Assembly (NCBI RefSeq): GCF_902830275.1
Contig: NZ_CADESW010000010.1
Span: 186,001 to 250,000, forward strand
Direction: 5' to 3'
DNA length: 64,000 bases
DNA from: Burkholderia stagnalis
GTDB lineage: Bacteria; Pseudomonadota; Gammaproteobacteria; Burkholderiales; Burkholderiaceae
Below, piece after piece: positions 27,963 through 36,571 of the stretch. Position 1 is the first letter of the stretch. Each line of letters opens with the position of its first letter. Below the pieces are notes generated by a model that was not told where the DNA came from, ran no database searches, and was given only the letters and a program-made list of their open reading frames with translations. The position numbers were made by a program, and so were the translations under genes.

Positions 27963-28874
27963 ATGCTTTCATCCACCGAATCCGTCTTGCGTGCCCCGAC
28001 CAAACCGGGAAACCGGCTGCCCGGCACCCCCGACCCCGCGCACCTGTGGCGCACCCCGAACGGCGTGCGGCTCGCCGGCGATACGTGGGGGCATCCGGAC
28101 GCGCCGCTCGTCGTGCTGCTCCACGGCGGCGGCCAGACACGTCATGCATGGGGCGGCACGGGCGCGCTGCTGGGCAGCGCCGGCTACTTCGCCGTCGCGT
28201 ACGATGCGCGCGGGCACGGCGACTCGGACTGGAGCGCCTCAGGCGACTACAGCCAGGACGCGTTCGTCGACGATTTGCGCCACGTCGTCGGCGCGCTGGG
28301 CGGTCGCAACCCGGTGCTCATCGGCGCATCGCTGGGCGGCGGCACCAGCCTCGTCGCGATCGGAGAACGCCGGATCGATGCGCGCGCGCTGATCCTGGTC
28401 GATATCGTGCCGTACACCGAGCCGGCCGGCGTCGCGCGCATCAGGACGTTCATGCAGCAGAACCCCGACGGCTTCGGCTCGCTCGACGAAGTCGCGGACG
28501 CGATCGGCCGCTACCGCTCGAGCCCGCCGCGTCCGGGCAGTCACGCCGGCCTGTCGAAGAACGTCCGGCTCGGCGACGACGGCCGCTACCGCTGGCACTG
28601 GGATCCGCGCTTCCTGTCGGGAACGACCGACCTGGCCGCCCGTCACGCGCGCTTCTCGGCCTGCGCGCGCAACCTTGCCCTCCCCACGCTGCTGGTGCGC
28701 GGCGGCAGTTCCGACGTGGTCAGTGAGGCAGGCGTTCGCGAGTTTCTCGAACTCTGCCCGCATGCGGAGTATGTGAACGTCGCCGCGGCGGGACACATGG
28801 TTGCCGGCGACCGCAACGACGTGTTCGGCCAGGCTGCCGAACAGTTTCTCGAGCGCCACGTCCCCGCGGCATGA
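27963..28874 (+). CDS. alpha/beta hydrolase
   Basis: A 303-residue alpha/beta hydrolase. The oxyanion block is VVLLHGGGQTRHAW, the nucleophile elbow is GASLGGG with Ser123, the acid is in RGGSSDVVS, and the base is His in AAAGHMVAG. It is a close paralogue of the protein at 25827-26738 in length and motif order, but keeps the catalytic serine. The family includes esterases, lactonases and haloperoxidase-like enzymes. The ATG at 27963 gives a length identical to the paralogue; a longer in-frame extension to 27900 is Arg-rich and unlikely. Confidence 0.9.
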   Translation: MLSSTESVLRAPTKPGNRLPGTPDPAHLWRTPNGVRLAGDTWGHPDAPLVVLLHGGGQTRHAWGGTGALLGSAGYFAVAYDARGHGDSDWSASGDYSQDAFVDDLRHVVGALGGRNPVLIGASLGGGTSLVAIGERRIDARALILVDIVPYTEPAGVARIRTFMQQNPDGFGSLDEVADAIGRYRSSPPRPGSHAGLSKNVRLGDDGRYRWHWDPRFLSGTTDLAARHARFSACARNLALPTLLVRGGSSDVVSEAGVREFLELCPHAEYVNVAAAGHMVAGDRNDVFGQAAEQFLERHVPAA

Positions 28875-28897
28875 CCGTGACGCGCGGATTGGCCGAT

Positions 28898-29311
28898 TCA
28901 GATCGGCGGTGTGTCGGGCGAAGTCGAAAAATGATGCTGGCGGACTTTCCATTCGCCGCGCTGCAACGCGATCACGAGCGTCGTGCGCAAACGCGAGCGC
29001 GACGTGTTGCCGTCCCCGAGGACGAACACGAATTCGCCGTAGCCTTGCGCAAGAAAACAGTCGTCACCCAGGCGGATGAAGTGCTGCTCCACCAGCGCCA
29101 GCGTGGCCGACCGGATCACGCCAGCGTACGACGCGAAGTACGCGCGAATCGCGTCGCGTCCGGCCGAATGGCCGGGCCGGCCGCCGAAGAACAGCGCATC
29201 CGCCGTGTAGATGTCGGTCAGCGCGTCGGGATTCCAGCCGCGCGCGGCCGCGTTCCACGCCGCCTGCACGATTGCTAGCGCGGGGCCGGGCGTGTCGTTC
29301 GTTCCAACCAT
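28898..29311 (-). CDS. SnoaL/NTF2-like small protein
   Basis: A 137-residue protein of the NTF2-like superfamily (SgcJ/EcaC-type). Features are the N-terminal helix AIVQAAWNAAARGWNPDALTDIYTADALFFG, then GRDAIRAYFASYAG, and strands ending in LRTTLVIALQRGEWKVRQHHFS. These proteins act as small cone-shaped enzymes or binding proteins, for instance isomerases or hydrolases. The start at MVGTNDTPGP follows AGAGAGG; the longer frame to 29395 is less family-like. It is convergent with the hydrolase gene and 121 bases downstream of a nitroreductase gene on the same strand. Confidence 0.82.
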   Translation of the reverse strand: MVGTNDTPGPALAIVQAAWNAAARGWNPDALTDIYTADALFFGGRPGHSAGRDAIRAYFASYAGVIRSATLALVEQHFIRLGDDCFLAQGYGEFVFVLGDGNTSRSRLRTTLVIALQRGEWKVRQHHFSTSPDTPPI

Positions 29312-29432
29312 CGTGTCCTCTCTCTTCCTTGGGGCGTCTGCCGGCGCCATTGCCGGGTAAGTGTGTTCGCCGATCCGACCTACCGTCGCCGCCACGCCTG
29401 CGCACGACGGATGCCGGCCGGAGCGGCACCGT

Positions 29433-30146
29433 TCAGACCATCCGCATCACGTCCGCCGTGGCCACGCGCGTCGAGCGGAATGCGTTCGCCGAGTGCGCGA
29501 TGTCGGCATAACCGAACCCGATGCCGCAGACGAATTTCCGCTCGTCGCCAATCCCGAAATAGCGGCGGATGAATCGGGCGTGATGCGCGAGCGCCGCCTG
29601 TGCCGTCGTCGCGATGCCGTGCGCGCGCGCCGCCAGCATGAACGACGCGACAAACGCGCCGCAGTCGAGTGCCGCATACGGCCCCAGCTCGGCCGGTATC
29701 GTCAGCAACGCGACATGCGGCGCGCCGAACAGCCGGTAGTTCTCGGCGACCTGCCGCTCGCGCGCCGGCCGGTCGTCGCGCGCGATCCCGAGCGCCGCAT
29801 AGAGCGCATAGCCGACTTCCCTGCGCCGCTCACCGTAGACCCCGCGATATTCGTCCGGGAACGGCAGGTCGGAATCGATCCCGGGATGCTGCGCGGCATG
29901 CGCGACGAGCGCCTCGCGGAAGCGCTCGGTCGTGTCGCGGGACGTCACGATCGCGTGCCACGGCTGCACGTTGCACCACGACGCCGCGCGTTTCGCGATG
30001 TTCACGATGTGCTCGATCACGTCCGTCGGCACGGCATCCGGCAGGTACGCGCGGCAGGTGAAACGCGCGGACGAAAGGCGGTCAATCGCTTCCGCGTCGG
30101 CGATCGGGCGGACGCCCGAATCCTCGCCCTCGGTTTGCGCTTGCAT
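29433..30146 (-). CDS. nitroreductase family flavoprotein (second copy)
   Basis: A 237-residue nitroreductase. It shares FTCRAYLPD, AASWCNVQPWHA, GAPHVALLTIPAELGPYAALD and CGIGFGYADIAHSANAFR with the nitroreductase at 2108-2794, so the two are clear paralogues. CGGAGA precedes the start at 30146. A perfect dyad TAACTA-TCAT-TAGTTA lies 49 bp upstream of the start, ideally placed for repression by a TetR-type protein. The SnoaL-like gene follows on the same strand. Confidence 0.88.
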   Translation of the reverse strand: MQAQTEGEDSGVRPIADAEAIDRLSSARFTCRAYLPDAVPTDVIEHIVNIAKRAASWCNVQPWHAIVTSRDTTERFREALVAHAAQHPGIDSDLPFPDEYRGVYGERRREVGYALYAALGIARDDRPARERQVAENYRLFGAPHVALLTIPAELGPYAALDCGAFVASFMLAARAHGIATTAQAALAHHARFIRRYFGIGDERKFVCGIGFGYADIAHSANAFRSTRVATADVMRMV

Positions 30147-30194
30147 GGAACGTCTCCGGTTACTGGCGCACGAAGGCGCCGTATGCGTCAAGTA

Positions 30195-30210
30195 TAACTA
30201 TCATTAGTTA
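30195..30210. promoter_or_regulatory. perfect TAACTA-N4-TAGTTA operator-like dyad
   Basis: TAACTATCATTAGTTA is a perfect 6-4-6 inverted repeat 49 bp upstream of the nitroreductase start (minus strand) and 41 bp past the 3' end of the IclR gene at 30251. One-mismatch versions lie at 18717-18732 and 19715-19730. Likely operator of a TetR-type regulator. Confidence 0.6.
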
Positions 30211-30250
30211 GCCATGAAGGCCGGCCAGCGCCCGCTTTCATGCGTGATGG

Positions 30251-31039
30251 TCAGGGCTCGCAGTCGACGTCGCTCAGGATGAACGACAGCGTTTCGGCCG
30301 CCGCCTTCAATTCCGGCGTCACGCGCTGGCGGATCGCCGTCTTGTCAGGCTCCAGTTCCACGGCCCCGCAATTTAGCGCCATCAGCGTGCGGGTCCGTCC
30401 GACCACGATCGGCAATGCGACGCCGTACGCATTGCGCTGATATTCGCCTACCGACATGCACACACCCGAGTGCTTCAAATCCTCGAACGCCGCATCGAGG
30501 TTCTCGCGGACGGTGTCCGCATCGTCTCCCGCCGCGTCGAGCAGCTCGGCCATCAACGGCTCGCGCATCGCGTCGGGCAGCCCGTACAGATACGCGCGCC
30601 CGACCGAGGTCGTCGCCATCGGCAGCAGCGAACCGACGCCGAGGCGCAGCGTCGCGATCCGGGCGCTCGCGCGCCATGCGATGTACACCATGTCGAGCCG
30701 GTGCGGGACGGCCAGTGCGACCGACAAGTTCAGCTTGTCGGCCAGTTTCTGCATCACGGGCGTGACGAGCCGCGTGACGGGATTCGCTTCCAGGTACGCA
30801 TGGCCGATGCTCAAGGCGCCGGCACTGAGTTCGAACTGGCGGCCGCCGCCCACCCTGCGCAAATAGCCGATCGAAATCAGGGTGGTGGTCAGACGCGACA
30901 CCGTGGCTTTCGGCAGGCCGGTGCGCCGCACCAGTTCCGCGTTGGACAGTGGCGCGCGCGCCGCGCGGAAGGCGTGAAGTACCTCGAGCCCGCGTTCGAC
31001 GGTCAGCGTGACGCCCTGTTGCTTGTCGGTCCGGTTCAT
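30251..31039 (-). CDS. IclR family transcriptional regulator
   Basis: A 262-residue IclR-type regulator. The winged helix-turn-helix covers residues 10-70 (TLTVERGLEVLHAFRAARAPLSNAELVRRTGLPKATVSRL in outline). The effector domain includes YLEANPVTRLVTPVMQKLADKLNLSVALAV and GVCMSVGEYQRNAYGVALPIV, the usual ligand pocket segments. It lies 7 bases downstream of a second IclR gene in the same direction, so both are co-transcribed. Tandem IclR genes are unusual and suggest two inducers or a heteromeric arrangement. Confidence 0.94.
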   Translation of the reverse strand: MNRTDKQQGVTLTVERGLEVLHAFRAARAPLSNAELVRRTGLPKATVSRLTTTLISIGYLRRVGGGRQFELSAGALSIGHAYLEANPVTRLVTPVMQKLADKLNLSVALAVPHRLDMVYIAWRASARIATLRLGVGSLLPMATTSVGRAYLYGLPDAMREPLMAELLDAAGDDADTVRENLDAAFEDLKHSGVCMSVGEYQRNAYGVALPIVVGRTRTLMALNCGAVELEPDKTAIRQRVTPELKAAAETLSFILSDVDCEP

Positions 31040-31046
31040 GTTCGTG

Positions 31047-31916
31047 TCAGTCGATGACGACTGCCTGCTCCTGCAGATGCTGTGCCGCCGCCACCAGCCG
31101 GGGCCCGAGTTCGCGTTCGACCCGTGCGCGGCCGAGCCGCGCGCTGCGCCCGATACAGGCGAGCACGAGCGGCGTGTGGTCCTGGACCACCAGCGGCACC
31201 GCGAGGATCGTCAGGTCCGGCTCCCACTCGCCGAGCGACATGCAATAGCCGACGTTGTGCACCTGCGAGATGCCCTCGCTGATGCGGCGGCGCAGGTTCG
31301 GCCAGTCGCGGCCCGTCTTGCGTTCGATGTTGCCGAGCAGGTAGAAGCGTTCGAGTTCCGGCAACGCGGCCAACAACGCCCAACCCATCGGCGACGATGC
31401 GATGCGCAGGCGCGTGCCCGCGTACAGTTTCAGGTCGACCGACGCCGGCTTGCCCGCGCACGTTTCCAGCACGATCACGTCGAGACGGTCGCGCGTACCG
31501 AGCATCACGTAGGTGTCGTTCGTGTTCGCGAACGCCTGCATTTCGAGTCGCGCGAGCAGCTGAACGTTGGAATGCGCGATCGCCGCATAGCCGAGCGACA
31601 GCACGGGGGCCGCCAGCCGATACTTGCGGCGCTGCGGCGAGTAGTGAAGATAGCCGAGCGCGACGAGCGAGCGCACCATCCGCGACACCGTCGGCGCGGG
31701 AATGCCCGTTTCGATCACGAGTTCCTGGTTGCCGAGCCACGGCTCGTGCGGCGAGAACGCGGCCAGGATCGCCAGGCTTCTCGCCAGCGGAACGACCATC
31801 GCGCCGGACGCTTGCCCGCCGTCCGGGCGCTCGCTGTCTCCGATCGGCGCGTCGTGCCAACTCGCGTCTTCCTGTCCTGACAAGGGCAGCGCTGCCCGGT
31901 TTGCGTGCGGCGACAT
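31047..31916 (-). CDS. IclR family transcriptional regulator (second)
   Basis: A 289-residue IclR-type regulator with DNA-binding domain VPLARSLAILAAF...PAPTVSRMVRSLVALGYLHY and effector domain GYCMSLGEWEPDLTILAVPLV. The start at 31916 was chosen because GGAG lies 7-8 bases upstream; other in-frame starts at 31928 and 31958 exist. The N-terminal 40 residues before the helix-turn-helix look disordered. Upstream DNA holds two GTACGGAAC elements (32083-32091, reverse, and 32187-32201), so this gene is a good candidate for the autoregulated regulator of that motif. Confidence 0.9.
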   Translation of the reverse strand: MSPHANRAALPLSGQEDASWHDAPIGDSERPDGGQASGAMVVPLARSLAILAAFSPHEPWLGNQELVIETGIPAPTVSRMVRSLVALGYLHYSPQRRKYRLAAPVLSLGYAAIAHSNVQLLARLEMQAFANTNDTYVMLGTRDRLDVIVLETCAGKPASVDLKLYAGTRLRIASSPMGWALLAALPELERFYLLGNIERKTGRDWPNLRRRISEGISQVHNVGYCMSLGEWEPDLTILAVPLVVQDHTPLVLACIGRSARLGRARVERELGPRLVAAAQHLQEQAVVID

Positions 31917-32347
31917 CGATTGCTCCATGTGTCTCGATCCGGCTCTGGAAGCGGCCATGAACTGCTCGTCCCGATCGGCCGGGGCGGGACGCCACACGCG
32001 GTGGCGTCGCTCGTCCAGGCGACCGTCCGATGGCTTCATTAGAGGAGCCAACCGGGAAGCGCGTCAATTGTAGCGCCGATACGTTCCGTACTTTGAAACA
32101 GGAACCAGAGCGGCGATCGAACGCCCACGCGTCTGATGCGGGGTTTTTCCGACGTTGTGGAGCCGGAACACGCGGGCGGGCAGTCCGTCAAAGTACGGAA
32201 CATGGAGTCGACGTCCGAAGCGCATCGCCGCGCCGTGGCCGGCGCACGGCCGGCCCTCCCGAACCCGTCGATTCGAGCCGTGCCCGTCGCGCGATCGGGC
32301 AGGCCGTCGTGTGGAGACGACCTGCCGCGCGACCGGCGCGGCGCGCG
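31917..32347. promoter_or_regulatory. IclR promoter region with two GTACGGAAC motifs
   Basis: This 431-bp gap lies between the IclR start and the 3' end of the pyruvate carboxylase gene, both on the minus strand. GTTCCGTACTTTGAAAC at 32083-32099 (inverted orientation) is an imperfect dyad GTTCC-N7-GAAAC. GTCAAAGTACGGAAC lies at 32187-32201 in the other orientation, about 105 bp away. No gene is seen. Confidence 0.5.
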
Positions 32348-35300
32348 TTACACCGCGCCCTTCAACTCGATCAGCAGATCCTTCGCCGCGACGCGGTCAC
32401 CCGGCTTCACGTGCACGGCCGCGATCTCGCAGTCGCGCTCCGCCGCGATGTGGGTTTCCATCTTCATCGCCTCGAGCGCGAGCAGCGTCGTGCCGGCCGC
32501 GACGCGCTGCCCCGGCTGCACGGCGACCGTCACCACCGAGCCAGGCATCGGCGCGGCGATGTGCAGCGGATTCGCCGGATCGGCACGCTGCAGGCCGTGA
32601 CGCTCCTTGCCCGCCTGCACGACGCTCTTCTGCTCGACCAGCGCGGAGCGCGACTGACCGTTCAGTTCGAACAGCACCTTCACGATGCCGTCCTGCGCAT
32701 CGGCGTGCTGCCCCTGCAGCGACACGAGCAGCGTCTTGCCCGGCTCGATGTCGATCGCCACTTCTTCCTGCGGCTGCAGCCCGTACAGGAACGCCGGCGT
32801 CGGCACGACCGACGTGTCGCTGTAGGCGCGAACGTGCGCGTAATAGTCGACCGTCTGCTTCGGATACATCAGGTAGGACGCGAGTTGCCGGTCGTCGAGC
32901 GGCTGCTCGCAGGCGGCCTCGGCCTGCGTGCGCACCGCGTCGAGATCGACCGGCGGAATCTGGTCGCCGGGGCGATACGGCGCGGGCGGTTCGCTCTTGA
33001 GCACCTTGCGCGACAGGTCCGTCGGGAAGCCGTCGGGCGGGAAACCCAGCTCGCCCTTGAACAGCGACACGACCGACTCGGGGAACGCGATGTCCTTGTC
33101 CGGATTGCGCACGTCGTCCACGCCGAGGTCGTTCGCGACCATCATCAGCACCATGTCGCCGACCACCTTCGACGTCGGCGTGACCTTCACGATGTCGCCG
33201 AACAGGCGGTTCACGTCCGCATACGCGCGCGACACCTCGGTCCAGCGATGATCGATGCCGAGCGAGCGCGCCTGCTCGCGCAGGTTCGTGTACTGGCCGC
33301 CGGGCATCTCGTGACGATAGACGTCGGCCGTACCCGCGCGAATCTCCGATTCGAACGGCGCGTAATAACGGCGCACGCCTTCCCAGTACATCGACGCTTC
33401 GTGCAGGCGATCCTGATCCAGCCCGGGATCGCGTTCGCTGCCGGCCAGCGCCGCCGCGATGCTCGACAGGTTCGGCTGCGACGTGAGCCCGCTCATCGCA
33501 TCGAGCGCGCCGTCCACCGCGTCGCAGCCGGCTTCGACCGCCGCGAGCACCGACGCCGCGGCGATGCCGCTCGTGTCGTGCGTATGGAAATGCACGGGCA
33601 GCCCGGTTTCTTCCTTGAGCGCCTTCACGAGCGTGGCCACCGCCTGCGGGCGGCAGATGCCGGCCATGTCCTTGATGCCCAGCACGTGCACGCCGGCCTG
33701 CTGCAGTTCGCGCGCGATGCCGACGTAATACTTGAGGTCGTATTTCGAACGCGACGTGTCGAACAGGTCGCCGGTGTAGCAGATCGCGCCTTCGCACAGC
33801 ATCCCGCTCTCGCCCACCGCATCGATCGCCACGCGCATGTTGCGCACCCAGTTCAGCGAATCGAATACGCGGAACACGTCGACGCCCGCGTTCGCGGCCT
33901 GCTGCACGAAGAAGCGCACGACGTTGTCCGCGTAGTTCGTATAGCCGACAGCGTTCGAGCCGCGCAGCAGCATCTGGAACAGGATGTTCGGCACGCGCTC
34001 GCGCAGCAGCGCGAGCCGCTCCCACGGGTCTTCCTTCAGGAAGCGCAGCGCGACGTCGAAGGTCGCGCCGCCCCAGCATTCGAGCGAGAACAGCTGCGAC
34101 AGCTCGCGTGCGTAGAACGGCGCGATCGGCAGCATGTCCGCGGTACGCATGCGCGTTGCGAACAACGACTGGTGCGCGTCGCGCATCGTCGTGTCGGTCA
34201 GCAGCACCTGCTTCTGATCGAGCATCCAGCGCGCAAACTTCTCCGGCCCGAGCTCACGCAGCCGATCGCGCGTGCCGGCGGGAATCGCCGCGGTCGTATC
34301 GATCTTCGGCAGCACCGGCTTCGACAGCGGCAGCGCCGGCAGCGTGCGGCCGTTCATCTCGACGTTGCCGTTCACGTTCAGTTCGCCGAGATAGCGCAGC
34401 AGTTTCGTCGCGCGGTCGCCGCGCTTCGCGAATTCGAGCAGCTCCGGTGTCTTGTCGATGAAGCGCGTCGTCACGTCGCCGGTAATGAACGCCGGATGGT
34501 TGATCACGTTTTCGAGGAACTGCAGGTTCGACGTGACGCCGCGAATCCGGAACTCGCGCAGCGCGCGATCCATCCGGTGAATCGATTCGGCCGCCGTCGG
34601 CGCCCAGGTCGTCACCTTGACGAGCAGCGAGTCGTAGTACGGCGTGATGACTGCACCGCCATAGGCCGTGCCCGCATCGAGGCGCACGCCGAAGCCTGCC
34701 GCGCTGCGGTACGCGGTGAGTCGACCGTAGTCGGGGAGGAAGTCGTTCTCCGGGTCCTCGGTCGTGATCCGGCACTGCAGTGCGTTGCCGTTCAGCGGAA
34801 TCGCGTGCTGTTCCGGCACGCCGGCCGCGCGCGCGACGAGTGTGCCGTCACCATCCGTCGCATCGTCGGCGAGACCGATCCGGCCGCCTTCGGTGATGCG
34901 GATCTGCGCCTTCACGATGTCGATTCCGGTGATCATTTCGGTCACCGTGTGTTCGACCTGGATGCGCGGATTCACCTCGATGAAGTAGAACTGGCCGCTG
35001 TCGGCGTCCATCAGGAATTCGACCGTGCCCGCATGCGTATAACCGACCGCGCGCATCAGGCGCAGCGCCGATTCGCACAGCGCCTGCCGGCCCGCCTGAT
35101 CGAGATACGGCGCCGGCGCGCGCTCGACCACCTTCTGGTTACGCCGCTGAACCGTGCAGTCGCGCTCGTACAGATGCACGACCGTGCCGTGCAGATCGCC
35201 GAGCACCTGCACCTCGACGTGCCGCGCGTTGCGCACGAGCTTCTCGACATACACCTCGTCGTTGCCGAACGCGGCCAGCGCTTCGCGGCGGGCGACAGGC

Positions 35301-35866
35301 AGCAGCGTCTCGAGATCCTGCGCGCTTTCCAGTACGCGCATCCCGCGCCCGCCGCCGCCCCAGCTCGCCTTCAGCATCAGCGGATAACCGACTTCCGCGG
35401 CCAGCGCCTTGCAGGCATCGAGATCGTCCGGCAGCGGCGACGTCGCCGGCATCACGGGCACGCCGGCCGCGATCGCCGCGTTGCGCGCGGCCACCTTGTT
35501 GCCGAGCGTGCGCATCACTTCCGGCGACGGGCCGATCCAGCGAATGCCGGCGTCGATCACGGCCTGCGCGAAATCCGGGTTCTCCGACAGGAAGCCGTAG
35601 CCGGGATGGATCGCGTCGACCTTTGCCTGCCGCGCGACACGCAGGATGTCGTCGATGTCGAGATACGCGGCGAGCGGCTTCTTGCCTTCGCCGATCAGGT
35701 AGCTTTCGTCCGCCTTGAAACGATGCAGCGCGAGGCGGTCTTCCTTCGAATACACGGCCACCGTGCGCATGTTCAGCTCGGCGGCGGCGCGCATCACGCG
35801 GATCGAGATTTCCGAGCGGTTCGCGATCAGGATGGACTGGATGGGGGTAGGCGTCACGGCAGCCAT
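32348..35866 (-). CDS. pyc: pyruvate carboxylase
   Basis: A 1172-residue full-length biotin enzyme that carboxylates pyruvate to oxaloacetate. Domains in order: biotin carboxylase (residues about 8-460; ILIANRSEISIRVMRAA, the ATP-grasp loop LMLKASWGGGGRGMRV, and FIEVNPRIQVEHTVTE); carboxyltransferase (about 540-840; TDTTMRDAHQSLFATRMR metal site, FHTHDTSG); the conserved PYC linker; and the biotin carrier domain (about 1100-1172) with Lys1135 in LEAMKMETH. All signature residues are intact. It is monocistronic here. Its place between IclR genes and a beta-oxidation cluster may reflect anaplerosis when growing on acids that yield acetyl-CoA and pyruvate. Confidence 0.97.
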   Translation of the reverse strand: MAAVTPTPIQSILIANRSEISIRVMRAAAELNMRTVAVYSKEDRLALHRFKADESYLIGEGKKPLAAYLDIDDILRVARQAKVDAIHPGYGFLSENPDFAQAVIDAGIRWIGPSPEVMRTLGNKVAARNAAIAAGVPVMPATSPLPDDLDACKALAAEVGYPLMLKASWGGGGRGMRVLESAQDLETLLPVARREALAAFGNDEVYVEKLVRNARHVEVQVLGDLHGTVVHLYERDCTVQRRNQKVVERAPAPYLDQAGRQALCESALRLMRAVGYTHAGTVEFLMDADSGQFYFIEVNPRIQVEHTVTEMITGIDIVKAQIRITEGGRIGLADDATDGDGTLVARAAGVPEQHAIPLNGNALQCRITTEDPENDFLPDYGRLTAYRSAAGFGVRLDAGTAYGGAVITPYYDSLLVKVTTWAPTAAESIHRMDRALREFRIRGVTSNLQFLENVINHPAFITGDVTTRFIDKTPELLEFAKRGDRATKLLRYLGELNVNGNVEMNGRTLPALPLSKPVLPKIDTTAAIPAGTRDRLRELGPEKFARWMLDQKQVLLTDTTMRDAHQSLFATRMRTADMLPIAPFYARELSQLFSLECWGGATFDVALRFLKEDPWERLALLRERVPNILFQMLLRGSNAVGYTNYADNVVRFFVQQAANAGVDVFRVFDSLNWVRNMRVAIDAVGESGMLCEGAICYTGDLFDTSRSKYDLKYYVGIARELQQAGVHVLGIKDMAGICRPQAVATLVKALKEETGLPVHFHTHDTSGIAAASVLAAVEAGCDAVDGALDAMSGLTSQPNLSSIAAALAGSERDPGLDQDRLHEASMYWEGVRRYYAPFESEIRAGTADVYRHEMPGGQYTNLREQARSLGIDHRWTEVSRAYADVNRLFGDIVKVTPTSKVVGDMVLMMVANDLGVDDVRNPDKDIAFPESVVSLFKGELGFPPDGFPTDLSRKVLKSEPPAPYRPGDQIPPVDLDAVRTQAEAACEQPLDDRQLASYLMYPKQTVDYYAHVRAYSDTSVVPTPAFLYGLQPQEEVAIDIEPGKTLLVSLQGQHADAQDGIVKVLFELNGQSRSALVEQKSVVQAGKERHGLQRADPANPLHIAAPMPGSVVTVAVQPGQRVAAGTTLLALEAMKMETHIAAERDCEIAAVHVKPGDRVAAKDLLIELKGAV

Positions 35867-36571
35867 GGAGTGTGAATGGTTGTATGAGGTTCGCCGACGC
35901 GCCCTCCTCCGTGTGCCCGATTCACGAGACGGCGGACGGAGTGTGCGGCGGTCATGCGGGGGTTGCTTCGTCCCGGCTTTCGCCAGTCAACATCTTCGTC
36001 ATATCGCCCGCTAGCCGCTATCGACGCCGCGACGACGAACAGCATCCAGCCGACCAACCGGGCAGACGAACTGGAGACCGGCCGGCCGGTCGTCGATCGG
36101 GACACGGCGGGCCCGCGCCACGACGCGGCCCGCCACGACTTCAGTCGCGGTGCTCGAACAGCGGCGCGTGATCCATCCAGTCGTAACCCGCACCGGATCT
36201 CGCCCACGCCCAGTTCGCATCGCGGTGCGGGTCGCCGGGCTGCACCGTCGCTCGAACGCGTTCGGCCTGCCGTTCGAGCCCGAGCCCGTGCGCGTCGTCC
36301 TGCGGTACGCCATTTCGCTTTTGGTAGCCAGTCATTGCATCACCTTACGTATATGGAAGCTTTTCGCACTTCGGCCAGGCCCGTCCGGTTCAGGGAAATT
36401 CCTGCGTGACCGGCGGGCGCCGAACGCATCGAGGTTCAGTCACGCAAAAAGCAGGCCACATCGGATCTCGAACGGACGCCCCCGACTCGCGGGGAGATCG
36501 TTCAAAGGCGGTTTCAAAATTCGTTCAATTTTGAAATTGAGGTCCTGATTTTGAAATTGCGACGCCGCGCG
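35867..36571. other. intergenic region, one possible small gene
   Basis: This 705-bp gap separates the pyruvate carboxylase start from the 3' end of an acyl-CoA dehydrogenase gene. A 64-codon frame at 36141-36335 (minus) is listed separately. The stretch 36470-36560 is AT-rich for this genome and repeats AATTTTGAAATTG-like words (TTTTGAAATTGAGG, TTTTGAAATTGCGA), a direct repeat of about 11 bases, 18 bp apart. No other feature is seen. Confidence 0.4.
36141..36335 (-). CDS. small hypothetical protein
   Basis: A 64-residue frame beginning MTGYQKRNGVPQDDAHGLG and ending HAPLFEHRD. AAGGTG lies 7 bases before the ATG. The protein is hydrophilic, rich in Asp/His/Arg, with three Trp near the C-terminus, and has no signal or membrane segment. 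I do not recognise it. The case for a gene rests on the ribosome binding site and position outside other genes; longer frames overlap it on both strands, so it is uncertain. Confidence 0.35.
   Translation of the reverse strand: MTGYQKRNGVPQDDAHGLGLERQAERVRATVQPGDPHRDANWAWARSGAGYDWMDHAPLFEHRD

Noticed and set aside
32030..35875. Very long open frame antisense to the pyruvate carboxylase gene
   Set aside because: It mirrors the carboxylase codons, is rich in Arg/His/Ala without any domain, and arises because GC-rich codons leave few stops on the other strand.
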